DNA of 64,000 nt, taken from assembly GCF_900169265.1 (NCBI RefSeq), contig NZ_FXYX01000002.1, positions 159,912 to 223,911 on the forward strand. The letters are read 5' to 3'. The translations under genes and the position numbers were made by a program. The stretch comes from Brevibacterium iodinum ATCC 49514. GTDB lineage: Bacteria; Actinomycetota; Actinomycetes; Actinomycetales; Brevibacteriaceae. The notes beneath the pieces are model-generated. The model was not told the DNA's origin. It saw only the letters and a list, made by a program, of their open reading frames with translations, and ran no database searches. This document shows, piece after piece, positions 1 through 7,414 of the stretch. Each line of letters begins with the position of its first letter. The stretch's first letter is position 1.

Positions 1-1941
1 TCGGATGCGGCGGCCTGATTCGGTCCGCACCGGAATGTTCTGCAGGTTCGGGTCCAGCGACGAAAGCCGTCCGGTGGCGGCCACGGTCTGCTGGTAGGTG
101 GTGTGGATGCGGCCGTCGTCGGCAACAGTTTTGAGCAGTCCGACGACGGTCTGCTTGAGCTTCGTCGAATCCCGGTAGGCCAGCAGGTGTTGGAGGAAGG
201 GGTGTTCGGTCTTGACGAACAGTTCGGCCAGGGCGTCGGCATCGGTCGTATAACCGGTCTTCGTCCGCTTGGTCTTGGGCATATCGAGTTCGTCGAAGAG
301 CACGGCCTGCAGCTGTTTGGGAGAACCGAGGTTCACCTCGTGGCCGATCGCCTCATAGGCTTCCCCCGCGCTGGCTTCGGCCTGTTTCGTGAATTCGTCG
401 ATGAGGTTCGACAGTCCGGTCTCGTCGACGGCGATCCCGGTCGCTTCCATGCGCGCGAGCACGTGCACGAGCGGCAGTTCGATCTCGCGGTAGACCTCCG
501 TCATGTTCGCGTCCTCGACGGCCTTCGCGAGCACCTCGTGAACCTCGAGCAGGGCGGCGGCACGTTGGCCGTGCGTAGTCGCCGCGGCATCCGAGTCGAG
601 GTCGAGGGCCAGCTGTCCTGTATCGAACTCGGGTTCGCTGAGATCCATTCCGGCGCGGTCGGCGGCGATCTGACCGAGTTCGTAGGACCGGGCATCGGGA
701 ACGAGGAGGTAGGCAGCCAGGGCCGTGTCCCCGGCGATATCCGTCACGGACAGTCCCATCGACTCCCACGCTTTGATCTGCAGCTTCGAACTGTGGAGGA
801 TGAGCGAATGCCCGCCCAGGGTGGAACCGAGCGCGCCGACGGCCTTCTGCCCCGCCTCGGCGAGGTCGACGACCCAGGCCTGGCCGGGTTCGGCGGAGAC
901 CGCCAGGGTCCGTGCCTGACCGTGTCCGAGTTCGAAGGAGGCGTCGGAATCAAGCGCCAGCACATCGTGGTCGGCGATCTTCGTCAGCAGAGTGTCGATG
1001 TCGACGGTCTCGATGTTCGTCTCGCGTGTCGGTGCCGGCTCGGACTCGGCTCCGGCCTCGGGGAAGATCGCGGCCAGACGCTTGCCGAGGGCCTGGAACT
1101 CGAGTTGGTCGAACAGGCTCGACAGCTCGGCCGGGTCGCCTTCGCCCCAGGCCAGGTCGTCGAACTCCAGTCCCAAGTCGACGTCGTCGAGGAGGCGGTT
1201 GAGTCGGTAGTTCCGCTCCACCTCGCTGATATGGTCGCGCAGCTTCTCACCGACCTTGCCGCCGATCTTGTCGGCGTTGTCCAACACCCCGGGCAGATCG
1301 ACGTGTGCGGTGAGCCATTTCGCGGCGGTCTTGTCACCGACTCCGGGCACACCGGGCAGATTGTCGGCCTTCTCACCGACGAGCGCGGCCAGCCCCCGGT
1401 AGTTCGCGGGGCTCACCCCGTACTTCTCCTCGACCGCGGCCGGCGTCATCCGGTTGAGGTCGCTGACTCCGCGTTTCGGGTAGAGGATCGTCACCCGGTC
1501 GGAGACGAGTTGGAACGAATCCTTGTCTCCGCTCATCACCTCGACGAACGAGCCGGCGTCCGTGCCCATCTTCGCCATCGTCGCCAGAACATCATCGGCC
1601 TCGAACCCCTCCTTCGTCACCACCCGGATGCCCATCGCCGTGACGATGTCCTTGATGAGGTCGATCTGCGGATGGAACTCGGGCGGAGTCTTCGCCCGTC
1701 CGGCCTTGTACTCGGGGTATTCCTCGAGGCGGAACGTCTGGCGTCCGAGGTCGAAGGCCACGGCCACGTGGCTGGGCTCTTCGTCGCGGAGGACGTTGAT
1801 GAGCATGGAGATGAAGCCGTAGATGGCGTTCGTCGTCTGGCCGGTGCTGGTGGAGAAGTTCTCGACCGGCAGGGCGTGGAATGCCCGGTAGGCCAGGGAG
1901 TGTCCGTCGATGAGCAGGAGGGATTCGTTTGAGTGACTCAC
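1..1941 (-). CDS. polA: DNA polymerase I, N-terminal 647 codons (cut by window edge)
   Basis: DNA polymerase I fills gaps and removes RNA primers in replication and repair. The N-terminus reads SHSNESLLLIDGHSLAYRAF, typical of the 5'-3' exonuclease domain, with the SGDKDSFQLV motif near residue 140 and a helix-hairpin-helix (LPGVPGVGDKTAAKWL) near 200. The central 3'-5' exonuclease region is degenerate: the usual DxE site reads LALDSDA, so proofreading is probably absent, as in other actinobacterial PolA. The polymerase domain begins (TYQQTVAATGRLSSLDPNLQ) but its C-terminal part lies outside the window. The GTG start at 1941 is preceded by a TAGGCT box 7 nt upstream and no clear Shine-Dalgarno sequence. 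A 42-bp gap separates it from the divergent thioesterase gene. Confidence 0.95.
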   Translation of the reverse strand, partial: MSHSNESLLLIDGHSLAYRAFHALPVENFSTSTGQTTNAIYGFISMLINVLRDEEPSHVAVAFDLGRQTFRLEEYPEYKAGRAKTPPEFHPQIDLIKDIVTAMGIRVVTKEGFEADDVLATMAKMGTDAGSFVEVMSGDKDSFQLVSDRVTILYPKRGVSDLNRMTPAAVEEKYGVSPANYRGLAALVGEKADNLPGVPGVGDKTAAKWLTAHVDLPGVLDNADKIGGKVGEKLRDHISEVERNYRLNRLLDDVDLGLEFDDLAWGEGDPAELSSLFDQLEFQALGKRLAAIFPEAGAESEPAPTRETNIETVDIDTLLTKIADHDVLALDSDASFELGHGQARTLAVSAEPGQAWVVDLAEAGQKAVGALGSTLGGHSLILHSSKLQIKAWESMGLSVTDIAGDTALAAYLLVPDARSYELGQIAADRAGMDLSEPEFDTGQLALDLDSDAAATTHGQRAAALLEVHEVLAKAVEDANMTEVYREIELPLVHVLARMEATGIAVDETGLSNLIDEFTKQAEASAGEAYEAIGHEVNLGSPKQLQAVLFDELDMPKTKRTKTGYTTDADALAELFVKTEHPFLQHLLAYRDSTKLKQTVVGLLKTVADDGRIHTTYQQTVAATGRLSSLDPNLQNIPVRTESGRRIR

Positions 1942-1948
1942 ATGGCAT

Positions 1949-1954
1949 AGCCTA
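1949..1954 (-). promoter_or_regulatory. Candidate -10 box of a leaderless polA transcript
   Basis: TAGGCT on the minus strand ends 7 nt before the polA GTG. That spacing places the transcription start on or next to the start codon. No clear -35 was seen, so this rests on the -10 pattern and its recurrence elsewhere in the window. Confidence 0.45.
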
Positions 1955-1983
1955 GCGTTCGAAGCTGACTTGAAGGAGAACCG

Positions 1984-2445
1984 ATGCTGCGTCCCGACGT
2001 GTCCCTGACCGCTCACACCTCCCCTGAGGAGATCGACACGCTGCTCGGGCAGCTTCGCACGCCGGGGTCAGGGGGTGAGCTGGCCGAGAGGATGGGAATC
2101 GAGTTCGTCGACCTCGCCCACGATCATGTCGTGGCCACAGCTCCGGTCGTCGGCAACCGGCAGCCGATGGGTCTCTTTCACGGAGGCGGCCACGTCGTTC
2201 TCGCCGAATCCCTGGCCTCGATGCATTCGTATCTGCTCTCCGGCGGTAAGAACGTCGTCGGGGTCGATCTCAACGCCACTCACCTGCGTGCCGCGCGAGC
2301 GGGCGTGGTGACTGGTCGCGCCGAGGTGCTCCACCAGGGACGCACGATCGTCTCCCATGAGGTGAAGATGACCGACGAGGCGGGGCGCCTGCTCTCGATC
2401 GTGCGGATCACCAATATGATTCTGAAGACCGAGCCGAAGGGCTGA
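1984..2445 (+). CDS. Hotdog-fold thioesterase, PaaI family
   Basis: This 153-residue protein looks like a small acyl-CoA thioesterase of the PaaI / 1,4-dihydroxy-2-naphthoyl-CoA hydrolase group. The central segment NRQPMGLFHGGGHVVLAESL matches the family pattern of a conserved G-x-x-H-G-G followed by an alanine-rich helix containing a catalytic acidic residue. It ends with the usual beta strands (GRTIVSHEVKMTDEAGRLLS). The ATG has a good AAGGAG Shine-Dalgarno about 6 nt upstream. It is divergent from polA and converges on the response regulator gene across a strong hairpin. The substrate cannot be told from sequence; menaquinone synthesis or general CoA release are possibilities. Confidence 0.88.
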   Translation: MLRPDVSLTAHTSPEEIDTLLGQLRTPGSGGELAERMGIEFVDLAHDHVVATAPVVGNRQPMGLFHGGGHVVLAESLASMHSYLLSGGKNVVGVDLNATHLRAARAGVVTGRAEVLHQGRTIVSHEVKMTDEAGRLLSIVRITNMILKTEPKG

Positions 2446-2483
2446 GGCACGGCTCGTCCTCGGCGAAAGTCCACAGCGAAAGC

Positions 2484-2523
2484 AGAGGGCCGGCGAATCC
2501 ATCTCGGGATTCGTCGGCCCTCT
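2484..2523. terminator. Bidirectional terminator hairpin
   Basis: A stem of about 17 bp (AGAGGGCCGGCGAATCC with its near-perfect complement) and a 5-nt loop sits between two convergent genes, the thioesterase and the ANTAR response regulator. It could serve both strands. Confidence 0.75.
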
Positions 2524-2562
2524 CGGGTTCCGGATCCGGACCGTGACCGGTCCGGGAGGTGA

Positions 2563-3183
2563 TTACTTCTTCGTGCCGATCTGTTTGAGCACGGTCTCAG
2601 CGACCTCGCGCATCGTCAGGCGACGGTCCATCGAGGTCTTCTGGATCCAGCGGAATGCTTCGGGCTCGCTCAGACCCATGGAGGTCTGCAGCAGGCTCTT
2701 GGCGCGCTCGACGAGCTTGCGGGTCTCGAAGCGTTCGGTGAGATCGGAGATCTCGGACTCGAGCGAGCTGATCTCGGCATGACGCGAGAGCGCGATCTCC
2801 AGGGCCGGGATGAGGTCGGCCGAGGTGAACGGCTTGACGACATAGGCCATGGCACCCGCATCGCGGGCGCGCTCGACGAGCTCCTTCTGCGAGAAGGCTG
2901 TGAGCAGAACCACGGGGGCGATGCGGGCCCTGGCGATGCGCTCGGCGGCGGAGATTCCGTCGAGGATGGGCATCTTGATGTCCATGACGACGAGGTCCGG
3001 GCGCAGCTCCTCAGCCAGGCGGATGGCGGATTCGCCGTCCGCAGCTTCACCGACGACGTCATAGCCGACTTCGCGGAGCATTTCTACGATATCGAGACGA
3101 ATCACGGCCTCGTCTTCGGCCACGACTACGCGGCGGACCGGCACGGACTCATCTGAAGTTGATTCTTCGCTGTTTGAAAGCAC
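2563..3183 (-). CDS. pdtaR: ANTAR-domain response regulator, PdtaR-like
   Basis: This is a 206-residue antitermination response regulator. Residues about 17-130 form a CheY-like receiver: acidic pocket VVVAEDEAVIRLD, phospho-acceptor Asp in LVVMDIKMP, and the conserved Lys in AYVVKPF. Residues about 140-200 are an ANTAR RNA-binding domain (RKLVERAKSLLQTSMGLSEPEAFRWIQKTSMD). ANTAR proteins bind paired hexaloop hairpins in nascent RNA and block termination, usually under control of a histidine kinase such as PdtaS. No kinase gene is nearby. The same regulator lies close to polA in mycobacteria. The GTG start has TAGACT 6 nt upstream and no Shine-Dalgarno, so the message is probably leaderless. 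Confidence 0.93.
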   Translation of the reverse strand: MLSNSEESTSDESVPVRRVVVAEDEAVIRLDIVEMLREVGYDVVGEAADGESAIRLAEELRPDLVVMDIKMPILDGISAAERIARARIAPVVLLTAFSQKELVERARDAGAMAYVVKPFTSADLIPALEIALSRHAEISSLESEISDLTERFETRKLVERAKSLLQTSMGLSEPEAFRWIQKTSMDRRLTMREVAETVLKQIGTKK

Positions 3184-3189
3184 GGCACC

Positions 3190-3195
3190 AGTCTA
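3190..3195 (-). promoter_or_regulatory. Candidate -10 box of a leaderless pdtaR transcript
   Basis: TAGACT on the minus strand is followed by GGTGCC and then the GTG start. The 6-nt gap leaves no room for a Shine-Dalgarno sequence. Confidence 0.5.
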
Positions 3196-3300
3196 GACCA
3201 GCCGCTCAGCGTCATGGCCAGCGGACCCGGAAGTTTATTCTGTGAGGGTGGCCACGGGCGGTGACGGTGGCCACCGGAGGGCATCCTCGGCGGGTGGCGA

Positions 3301-3331
3301 TTGTGCAATCGGTCCGCGCGCGCAGTAGAAT
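3301..3331 (+). promoter_or_regulatory. Probable tRNA-Leu promoter
   Basis: A TTGTGC hexamer at 3301-3306 and TAGAAT at 3326-3331 are separated by 19 nt, about 45 nt upstream of the tRNA gene. The -10 is good; the spacing is longer than ideal. Confidence 0.45.
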
Positions 3332-3375
3332 CGTCCCCGTTGCACAGGCGGTCCGCAAGGGACTGCTCGTGACGA

Positions 3376-3457
3376 GCCGGATTGGCGGAATCGGTAGACG
3401 CGGTGCACTCAAAATGCATTGTCGAAAGACGTGCGGGTTCGAGTCCCGCATCCGGTA
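3376..3457 (+). tRNA. tRNA-Leu, anticodon CAA
   Basis: The 82-nt sequence folds as a class II tRNA. The acceptor stem GCCGGAT pairs with ATCCGGT (one G-U pair) and leaves discriminator A. The anticodon loop CTCAAAA gives anticodon CAA, which reads UUG. A short variable arm follows, then a T arm with stem GCGGG/CCCGC and loop TTCGAGT. No CCA is encoded. A terminator hairpin follows within 6 nt. Confidence 0.95.
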
Positions 3458-3462
3458 CAGAC

Positions 3463-3497
3463 GAAGGCACTGTCGAACGTGATGTCGACAGTGCCTT
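3463..3497 (+). terminator. Terminator of tRNA-Leu
   Basis: A perfect 14-bp stem, GAAGGCACTGTCGA with its complement, and a 7-nt loop follow the tRNA directly and lead into a moderately T-rich tail. Confidence 0.75.
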
Positions 3498-3533
3498 CTG
3501 CATTTCCCCGGGTGACGGCGGCTCCAACTCCCG

Positions 3534-3592
3534 AATCCAGGTCGCAATCGGACATTTCGTGCGGCGGAATGTCTCCGATGGTGACCTGGATT
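3534..3592. terminator. Long imperfect hairpin between tRNA-Leu and the GNAT remnant
   Basis: The arms at 3534-3556 and 3568-3592 are nearly complementary over about 23 nt, with an 11-nt loop. The hairpin lies just past the stop of the minus-strand acetyltransferase gene and could terminate it. No U tract follows, so a dispersed palindromic repeat is an alternative. Confidence 0.5.
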
Positions 3593-3631
3593 TGCCCTCA
3601 GAGAGATGGGGCGGGTTCAGTTCACGCGAAA

Positions 3632-4193
3632 TCACTGGCCTGTGCGCAGGTCGAGGGAGTACAGCAGCGTGTCGTATCGCTTCTCCCCCACCGCCACGAA
3701 GCCCGGGAGTCGTCCGTATCGGGTGAAGCCGAGGGATTCATAGAGGCCGATGGCGGCCGCATTGTCCCCACGCAGGGCGAGAGTGACCACTTCCGTGCCC
3801 GTGATGACGTGCCGCCCGAATGGGCGCCTCCATCAGCTTCCTGCCCGCGCCCTGACTTTGAGCGTCCGGGGCGACGGCCACCTTTTCGATGTCGACCTGG
3901 GGGCGGATCGGCGCGCGAGCGTACCGATTCCAGTACGCGAAGCCGGTGATCTCGGTTCCGGTGCGAGCGATTGCGGCAGCGGAATCCCCGGTGTCAGTGC
4001 CCGCAGCCAGGCAGCCGACGAGATCCGCGATCTCCTCGACAGTCGGAGCTGAGACCCAGCCGAGAGCGGCACCTGAATCGACGAGGCGGCCGCGCAGCGA
4101 TGTCACCTGCAGGACATCGTGCTCGGCCACCCCCTCGGCTGGGAGAAGATCAACTCTGACTGCGGACGTCCTCGGTGCGGGTCTCGTCGACAT
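3632..4193 (-). pseudogene. GNAT acetyltransferase with an apparent frameshift
   Basis: The gene encodes a GNAT-fold N-acetyltransferase in two frames. The first frame, from an ATG at 4193, runs through DIEKVAVAPDAQSQGAGRKL, with the acetyl-CoA-binding Q/R-x-x-G-x-G/A loop, but then reads into nonsense and stops at 3738. The next frame supplies the expected C-terminus (EVVTLALRGDNAAAIGLYES, then LGFTRYGRLPGFVAVGEKRY) and stops at 3632. Removing one base from the GGG run at 3822-3824 (plus strand) would join the halves as LMEAPFGRHVITGTEVV. It is either a recent inactivation or a sequencing error. The start overlaps the end of the symporter gene by 44 nt; the substrate is unknown. Confidence 0.75.
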
Positions 4194-5523
4194 CTGCGTC
4201 CTCCTCGGTCGGAACGTAGCCGTTGATGCGCAGGGCATCGTAGCGTTCGACGTCCAGGATCTCATGCCGCTTGGCAACGATGGCCGGGACGAGTGCCTGA
4301 CCGGAGACGTTGAGCGCGGTACGGCCCATGTCCACGATCGGCTCGATGGCCAGCAGCAGTCCGACGCCCTCGAGGGGCAGACCCAGGGTCGACAGGGTCA
4401 GGGTGAGCATCACGGTCGCACCTGTCGTGCCGGCCGTTGCGGCCGAGCCGATGACAGCGACGAAGATGATGAGCAGGTACTGGATGAGGGAGAGATCGAT
4501 GCCGAAGAACTGAGCGACGAACACGGCGGCGATGGCCGGATAGATCGCGGCACAGCCGTCCATCTTCGTCGTCGCACCGAAGGGCACGGCGAAGGCGGCG
4601 TAGGAGTGGGGCACCCCGAAGTTGTCGGTGGCGACCTTCTGCGTCACGGGCATGGTGCCGATCGACGACCGGGAGACGAATCCCATCTGAGTGGCCGGCC
4701 AGACTCCGGAGAAGTACTGGCGCACCGACAGCCCGTTGGCGCGAGCCAGGGCCGGATAGACGATGAAGAAGACGATCGCGAGACCGATGTAGACGGCGAC
4801 GACGAACCACAGCAGCGAGCCCATCGTCGACCAGCCGTAGGAGTTCACTGCGTTGCCGATGAGGCCGAGGGTACCGATCGGGGCGATGCGCACGATCCAC
4901 CAGACGACCTTCTGGACCACGGCCAGGGCCGCCTCGGTGAACTGGAGGAACGGCTCTGCGGCCTTGCCGACCTTGACCGCGGCGATGCCGATGGCACCGG
5001 AGACGATGATGAGCTGGAGGATGTTGAAGTTGACCTCGGAGGTCATGACTCCGGCGTCATCGGGTGCGGTGGCCACCTCGAGGCCGAGGAAGTTCACCGG
5101 GATCAGTCCGGTGAGGAAGCCCAGCCAGCTGCCCTGGGAGTCGGGTGCACCGGCGTTGAGCGAAGCGGCATCGGCGTGGGCGCCGGGCTGCATGACGATG
5201 CCGATGATGAGTCCGAGGACGACGGCGATGAGAGCGGTGAGGGCGAACCACAGCAGGGTCGACATCGCCAGCCTGGCGGCGTTGGTGACCTTGCGCAGGT
5301 TGCCGATGCTCGCGATGATCGCGGTGATGACCAGTGGGACGACGGCAGCCTTGAGCAGTGTGACATACGACGAGCCGATGGTGTCCAGGGTCTGGCCGAG
5401 CCAGTTGTCAGTGGTGTCGCTGACCGGTCCCCATGAGCGGGCGATGAGCCCGAGGATGACACCGGCGATGAGTGCGATAGTCACCTGCACTCCGAATGAC
5501 TTGCTCCACGCGGGCAGTCTCAT
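4150..5523 (-). CDS. Dicarboxylate/amino acid:cation symporter (DAACS/SLC1 family)
   Basis: This 457-residue polytopic membrane protein is a cation-coupled symporter of the DAACS family, which imports glutamate, C4-dicarboxylates or, in one branch, L-cystine. It has about eight hydrophobic segments and two re-entrant loop signatures: SSIGTMPVTQKVA near residue 285 and the AAGTTGATVMLTLTL region near 365. The C-terminal binding region reads EPIVDMGRTALNVSGQALVP. The usual NMDG motif is TKMDG here, and the DMGRTALNV form recalls cystine-type members, so the substrate is uncertain. The ATG has AGGAG about 7 nt upstream. It appears monocistronic or coupled to the downstream acetyltransferase. Confidence 0.9.
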   Translation of the reverse strand: MRLPAWSKSFGVQVTIALIAGVILGLIARSWGPVSDTTDNWLGQTLDTIGSSYVTLLKAAVVPLVITAIIASIGNLRKVTNAARLAMSTLLWFALTALIAVVLGLIIGIVMQPGAHADAASLNAGAPDSQGSWLGFLTGLIPVNFLGLEVATAPDDAGVMTSEVNFNILQLIIVSGAIGIAAVKVGKAAEPFLQFTEAALAVVQKVVWWIVRIAPIGTLGLIGNAVNSYGWSTMGSLLWFVVAVYIGLAIVFFIVYPALARANGLSVRQYFSGVWPATQMGFVSRSSIGTMPVTQKVATDNFGVPHSYAAFAVPFGATTKMDGCAAIYPAIAAVFVAQFFGIDLSLIQYLLIIFVAVIGSAATAGTTGATVMLTLTLSTLGLPLEGVGLLLAIEPIVDMGRTALNVSGQALVPAIVAKRHEILDVERYDALRINGYVPTEEDADVDETRTEDVRSQS

Positions 5524-5677
5524 TGAATTCCTCTCCTAGCAGGTCCTCCCCTCTGAGATTCGCAGGGAGGATTGGGCAACAGAGAGCACAACTGTTGAGC
5601 AATTTCCAAAATTCCCTGGACCCCAGTGATCTGTCTCGCAGTTTGGAATCGGTCCACGCTCGGTCCCGGACACAGAG

Positions 5678-5724
5678 ACGCCGACGGCGCCCGCCCCGGG
5701 GTCATGGGGCAGCGCCGCCGGCGT
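5678..5724 (-). terminator. Probable pyruvate kinase terminator
   Basis: A 13-nt GC-rich inverted repeat (ACGCCGACGGCGC and near-complement) around a loop of about 21 nt begins 17 bp past the pyk stop. The stem is followed on the minus strand by a weak T-containing tail. The rest of 5524-5677 shows no gene. Confidence 0.5.
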
Positions 5725-5740
5725 TTGAGCCTGGTGGCGG

Positions 5741-7288
5741 TCAGTGGCGGGGCGAGTGGCCTTCGCGCACGATCGGCACTTCACGGGTGATCGGCGCTTC
5801 GGCCACGACTCCGTATCCGGCCAGCGGATCCTCTTCCGAGTCCGAGGCGTCCTGATAGGCGGCCGTCACACCCTTGGCGGCATCACCGATGGTGTGGATG
5901 CGCAGGGCGTTCGTCGAACCGGGGATCCCGGGAGGCGAACCGGCCACGAGGATGCTCTGATCGCCTTCGCGGGCAGTGCCGTCCGCGAGCAGAACGGCGT
6001 CGACCTGGCGCGCCATCTGGTCGGTGTGGCGCACGGTCTTCACAAGGTACGGGCGCACTCCCCAGGTCAGCGCCAGCTGGTGGCGGACCTGCGGGTCGGG
6101 CGTGAAGCCGAGGATGGGCCAAGCAGGGCGCAGCCGCGACATGCGCCGCACGGAGTCGCCGGTCTGTGAGAAGGTGCACAGGAGGTCGATATCGAGCTGC
6201 TCAGCAATCTGCACGGCAGCGGCGGTGACGGCTCCGCCCTTCGTGTGCGGGACGGTGCCCAGTGCCGGGATCCGCTCGAGACCGTGTTCTTCGGTGGAGC
6301 CGATGATCCGGCTCATCGTCCGGATCGCCTCGACCCAGTGCGCACCGACCGAGGTCTCACCGGAGAGCATGAGCGCATCGGCGCCGTCGAGGACGGCGTT
6401 CGCGCAGTCGCTGGCCTCGGCGCGGGTGGGCCGCGGCGCATCGATCATCGTCTCGAGCATCTGCGTGGCCACGATGACGGGCTTGGCCTGCTGGCGGGCG
6501 ATCTCAACGGCCCGCTTCTGCACGATCGGCACCTGTTCGAGCGGCAGTTCGACGCCGAGGTCGCCGCGGGCGACCATGATTCCGTCGAAGGCATCGATGA
6601 CCTCATCGAGCTGGTCGACGGCCTGCGGCTTCTCGAGCTTGGCGATGACCGGAGCCGTGATGCCGACTTCGTCCATGACCGCGCGCACATCGTTCATGTC
6701 CTCAGGGCTGCGGACGAAGGACAGGGCCACCCAGTCGAAGCCGAGCTGAAGTCCCCATTTGAGATCGTCGACGTCTTTCTCCGACAGAGCGGGGACGGAG
6801 ACCGGGACGCCGGGGAGGTTGATGCCCTTGTGGTTGGAGATGGTTCCGCCGATCTCGACCTCGGTGACCACGTCGGTGTCGGTCACCTCGGTGGCGCGCA
6901 GGCGCAGGCGCCCGTCGTCGATGAGCAGCGGATCGCCCACGGAGACGTCTTCTGCAAGGGTCGGCAGGGTCGTGGATACGAGTTCTGCGCTGCCGGGGAC
7001 CTCACGGCTGGTGATGGTGAAGGTGGCCCCTTCGACGAGCTCTTCCTTCCCGTTGGCGAAGGTGCCCACGCGGATCTTCGGACCCTGCAGGTCCAGCAGG
7101 ACGGCGACGGGGCGTCCGGTGTCGAGTGCGGCCTGGCGGACCCAGGCGAACTTCTCTTCGTGCTCTTCTCGTTTTCCATGGCTCAGATTGAATCGGGCGA
7201 CATCGACGCCCTCATCGACTAGCTCGCGGATCTCTTCATAGGAGTTCTGGTTCGGACCTAAAGTTGCGACTATCTTTGCACGCCTCAT
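5741..7288 (-). CDS. pyk: Pyruvate kinase
   Basis: The enzyme converts phosphoenolpyruvate and ADP to pyruvate and ATP, the last step of glycolysis, in the cytosol. The N-terminus RRAKIVATLGPNQNSYEEIR is canonical. Substrate and metal residues are present in RFNLSHGKREEHEEKF, the catalytic lysine region in VIAKLEKPQAVDQLDEV, and the divalent-metal loop in IMVARGDLGVELPLEQVP. At 515 residues it is somewhat longer than usual (about 470-480). The excess is a C-terminal tail after the regulatory domain, ending SEEDPLAGYGVVAEAPITRE. The ATG at 7288 was chosen over an upstream in-frame start because homology begins exactly there and a GGTGGAG Shine-Dalgarno precedes it. Confidence 0.96.
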   Translation of the reverse strand: MRRAKIVATLGPNQNSYEEIRELVDEGVDVARFNLSHGKREEHEEKFAWVRQAALDTGRPVAVLLDLQGPKIRVGTFANGKEELVEGATFTITSREVPGSAELVSTTLPTLAEDVSVGDPLLIDDGRLRLRATEVTDTDVVTEVEIGGTISNHKGINLPGVPVSVPALSEKDVDDLKWGLQLGFDWVALSFVRSPEDMNDVRAVMDEVGITAPVIAKLEKPQAVDQLDEVIDAFDGIMVARGDLGVELPLEQVPIVQKRAVEIARQQAKPVIVATQMLETMIDAPRPTRAEASDCANAVLDGADALMLSGETSVGAHWVEAIRTMSRIIGSTEEHGLERIPALGTVPHTKGGAVTAAAVQIAEQLDIDLLCTFSQTGDSVRRMSRLRPAWPILGFTPDPQVRHQLALTWGVRPYLVKTVRHTDQMARQVDAVLLADGTAREGDQSILVAGSPPGIPGSTNALRIHTIGDAAKGVTAAYQDASDSEEDPLAGYGVVAEAPITREVPIVREGHSPRH

Positions 7289-7356
7289 ACGCTCCACCCT
7301 ACCTAAAGTCTCTGCGGGCGGTTTCCACCGCGCTACGCTGGTCACGGGCGGTGATA

Positions 7357-7380
7357 GTGCGGCACTTCGCTGTGCCGCAC
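7357..7380 (-). terminator. Hairpin between gltD and pyk
   Basis: A perfect 9-bp stem (GTGCGGCAC with its complement) and a 6-nt loop lies 35 nt past the gltD stop. There is no U tract, so it may be a weak terminator or an RNA-stabilising structure. Confidence 0.45.
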
Positions 7381-7414
7381 CACCACCCTTTCTCAATTTC
7401 TGACATGCATTATC

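Noticed and set aside
103..1932. A 609-codon plus-strand frame opposite polA
   Set aside because: It is the antisense shadow of polA in mirrored codon register, with no recognisable domains.
3889..5436. A 515-codon plus-strand frame opposite the symporter
   Set aside because: The minus-strand symporter has transmembrane and binding motifs; the plus-strand reading is acidic shadow text.
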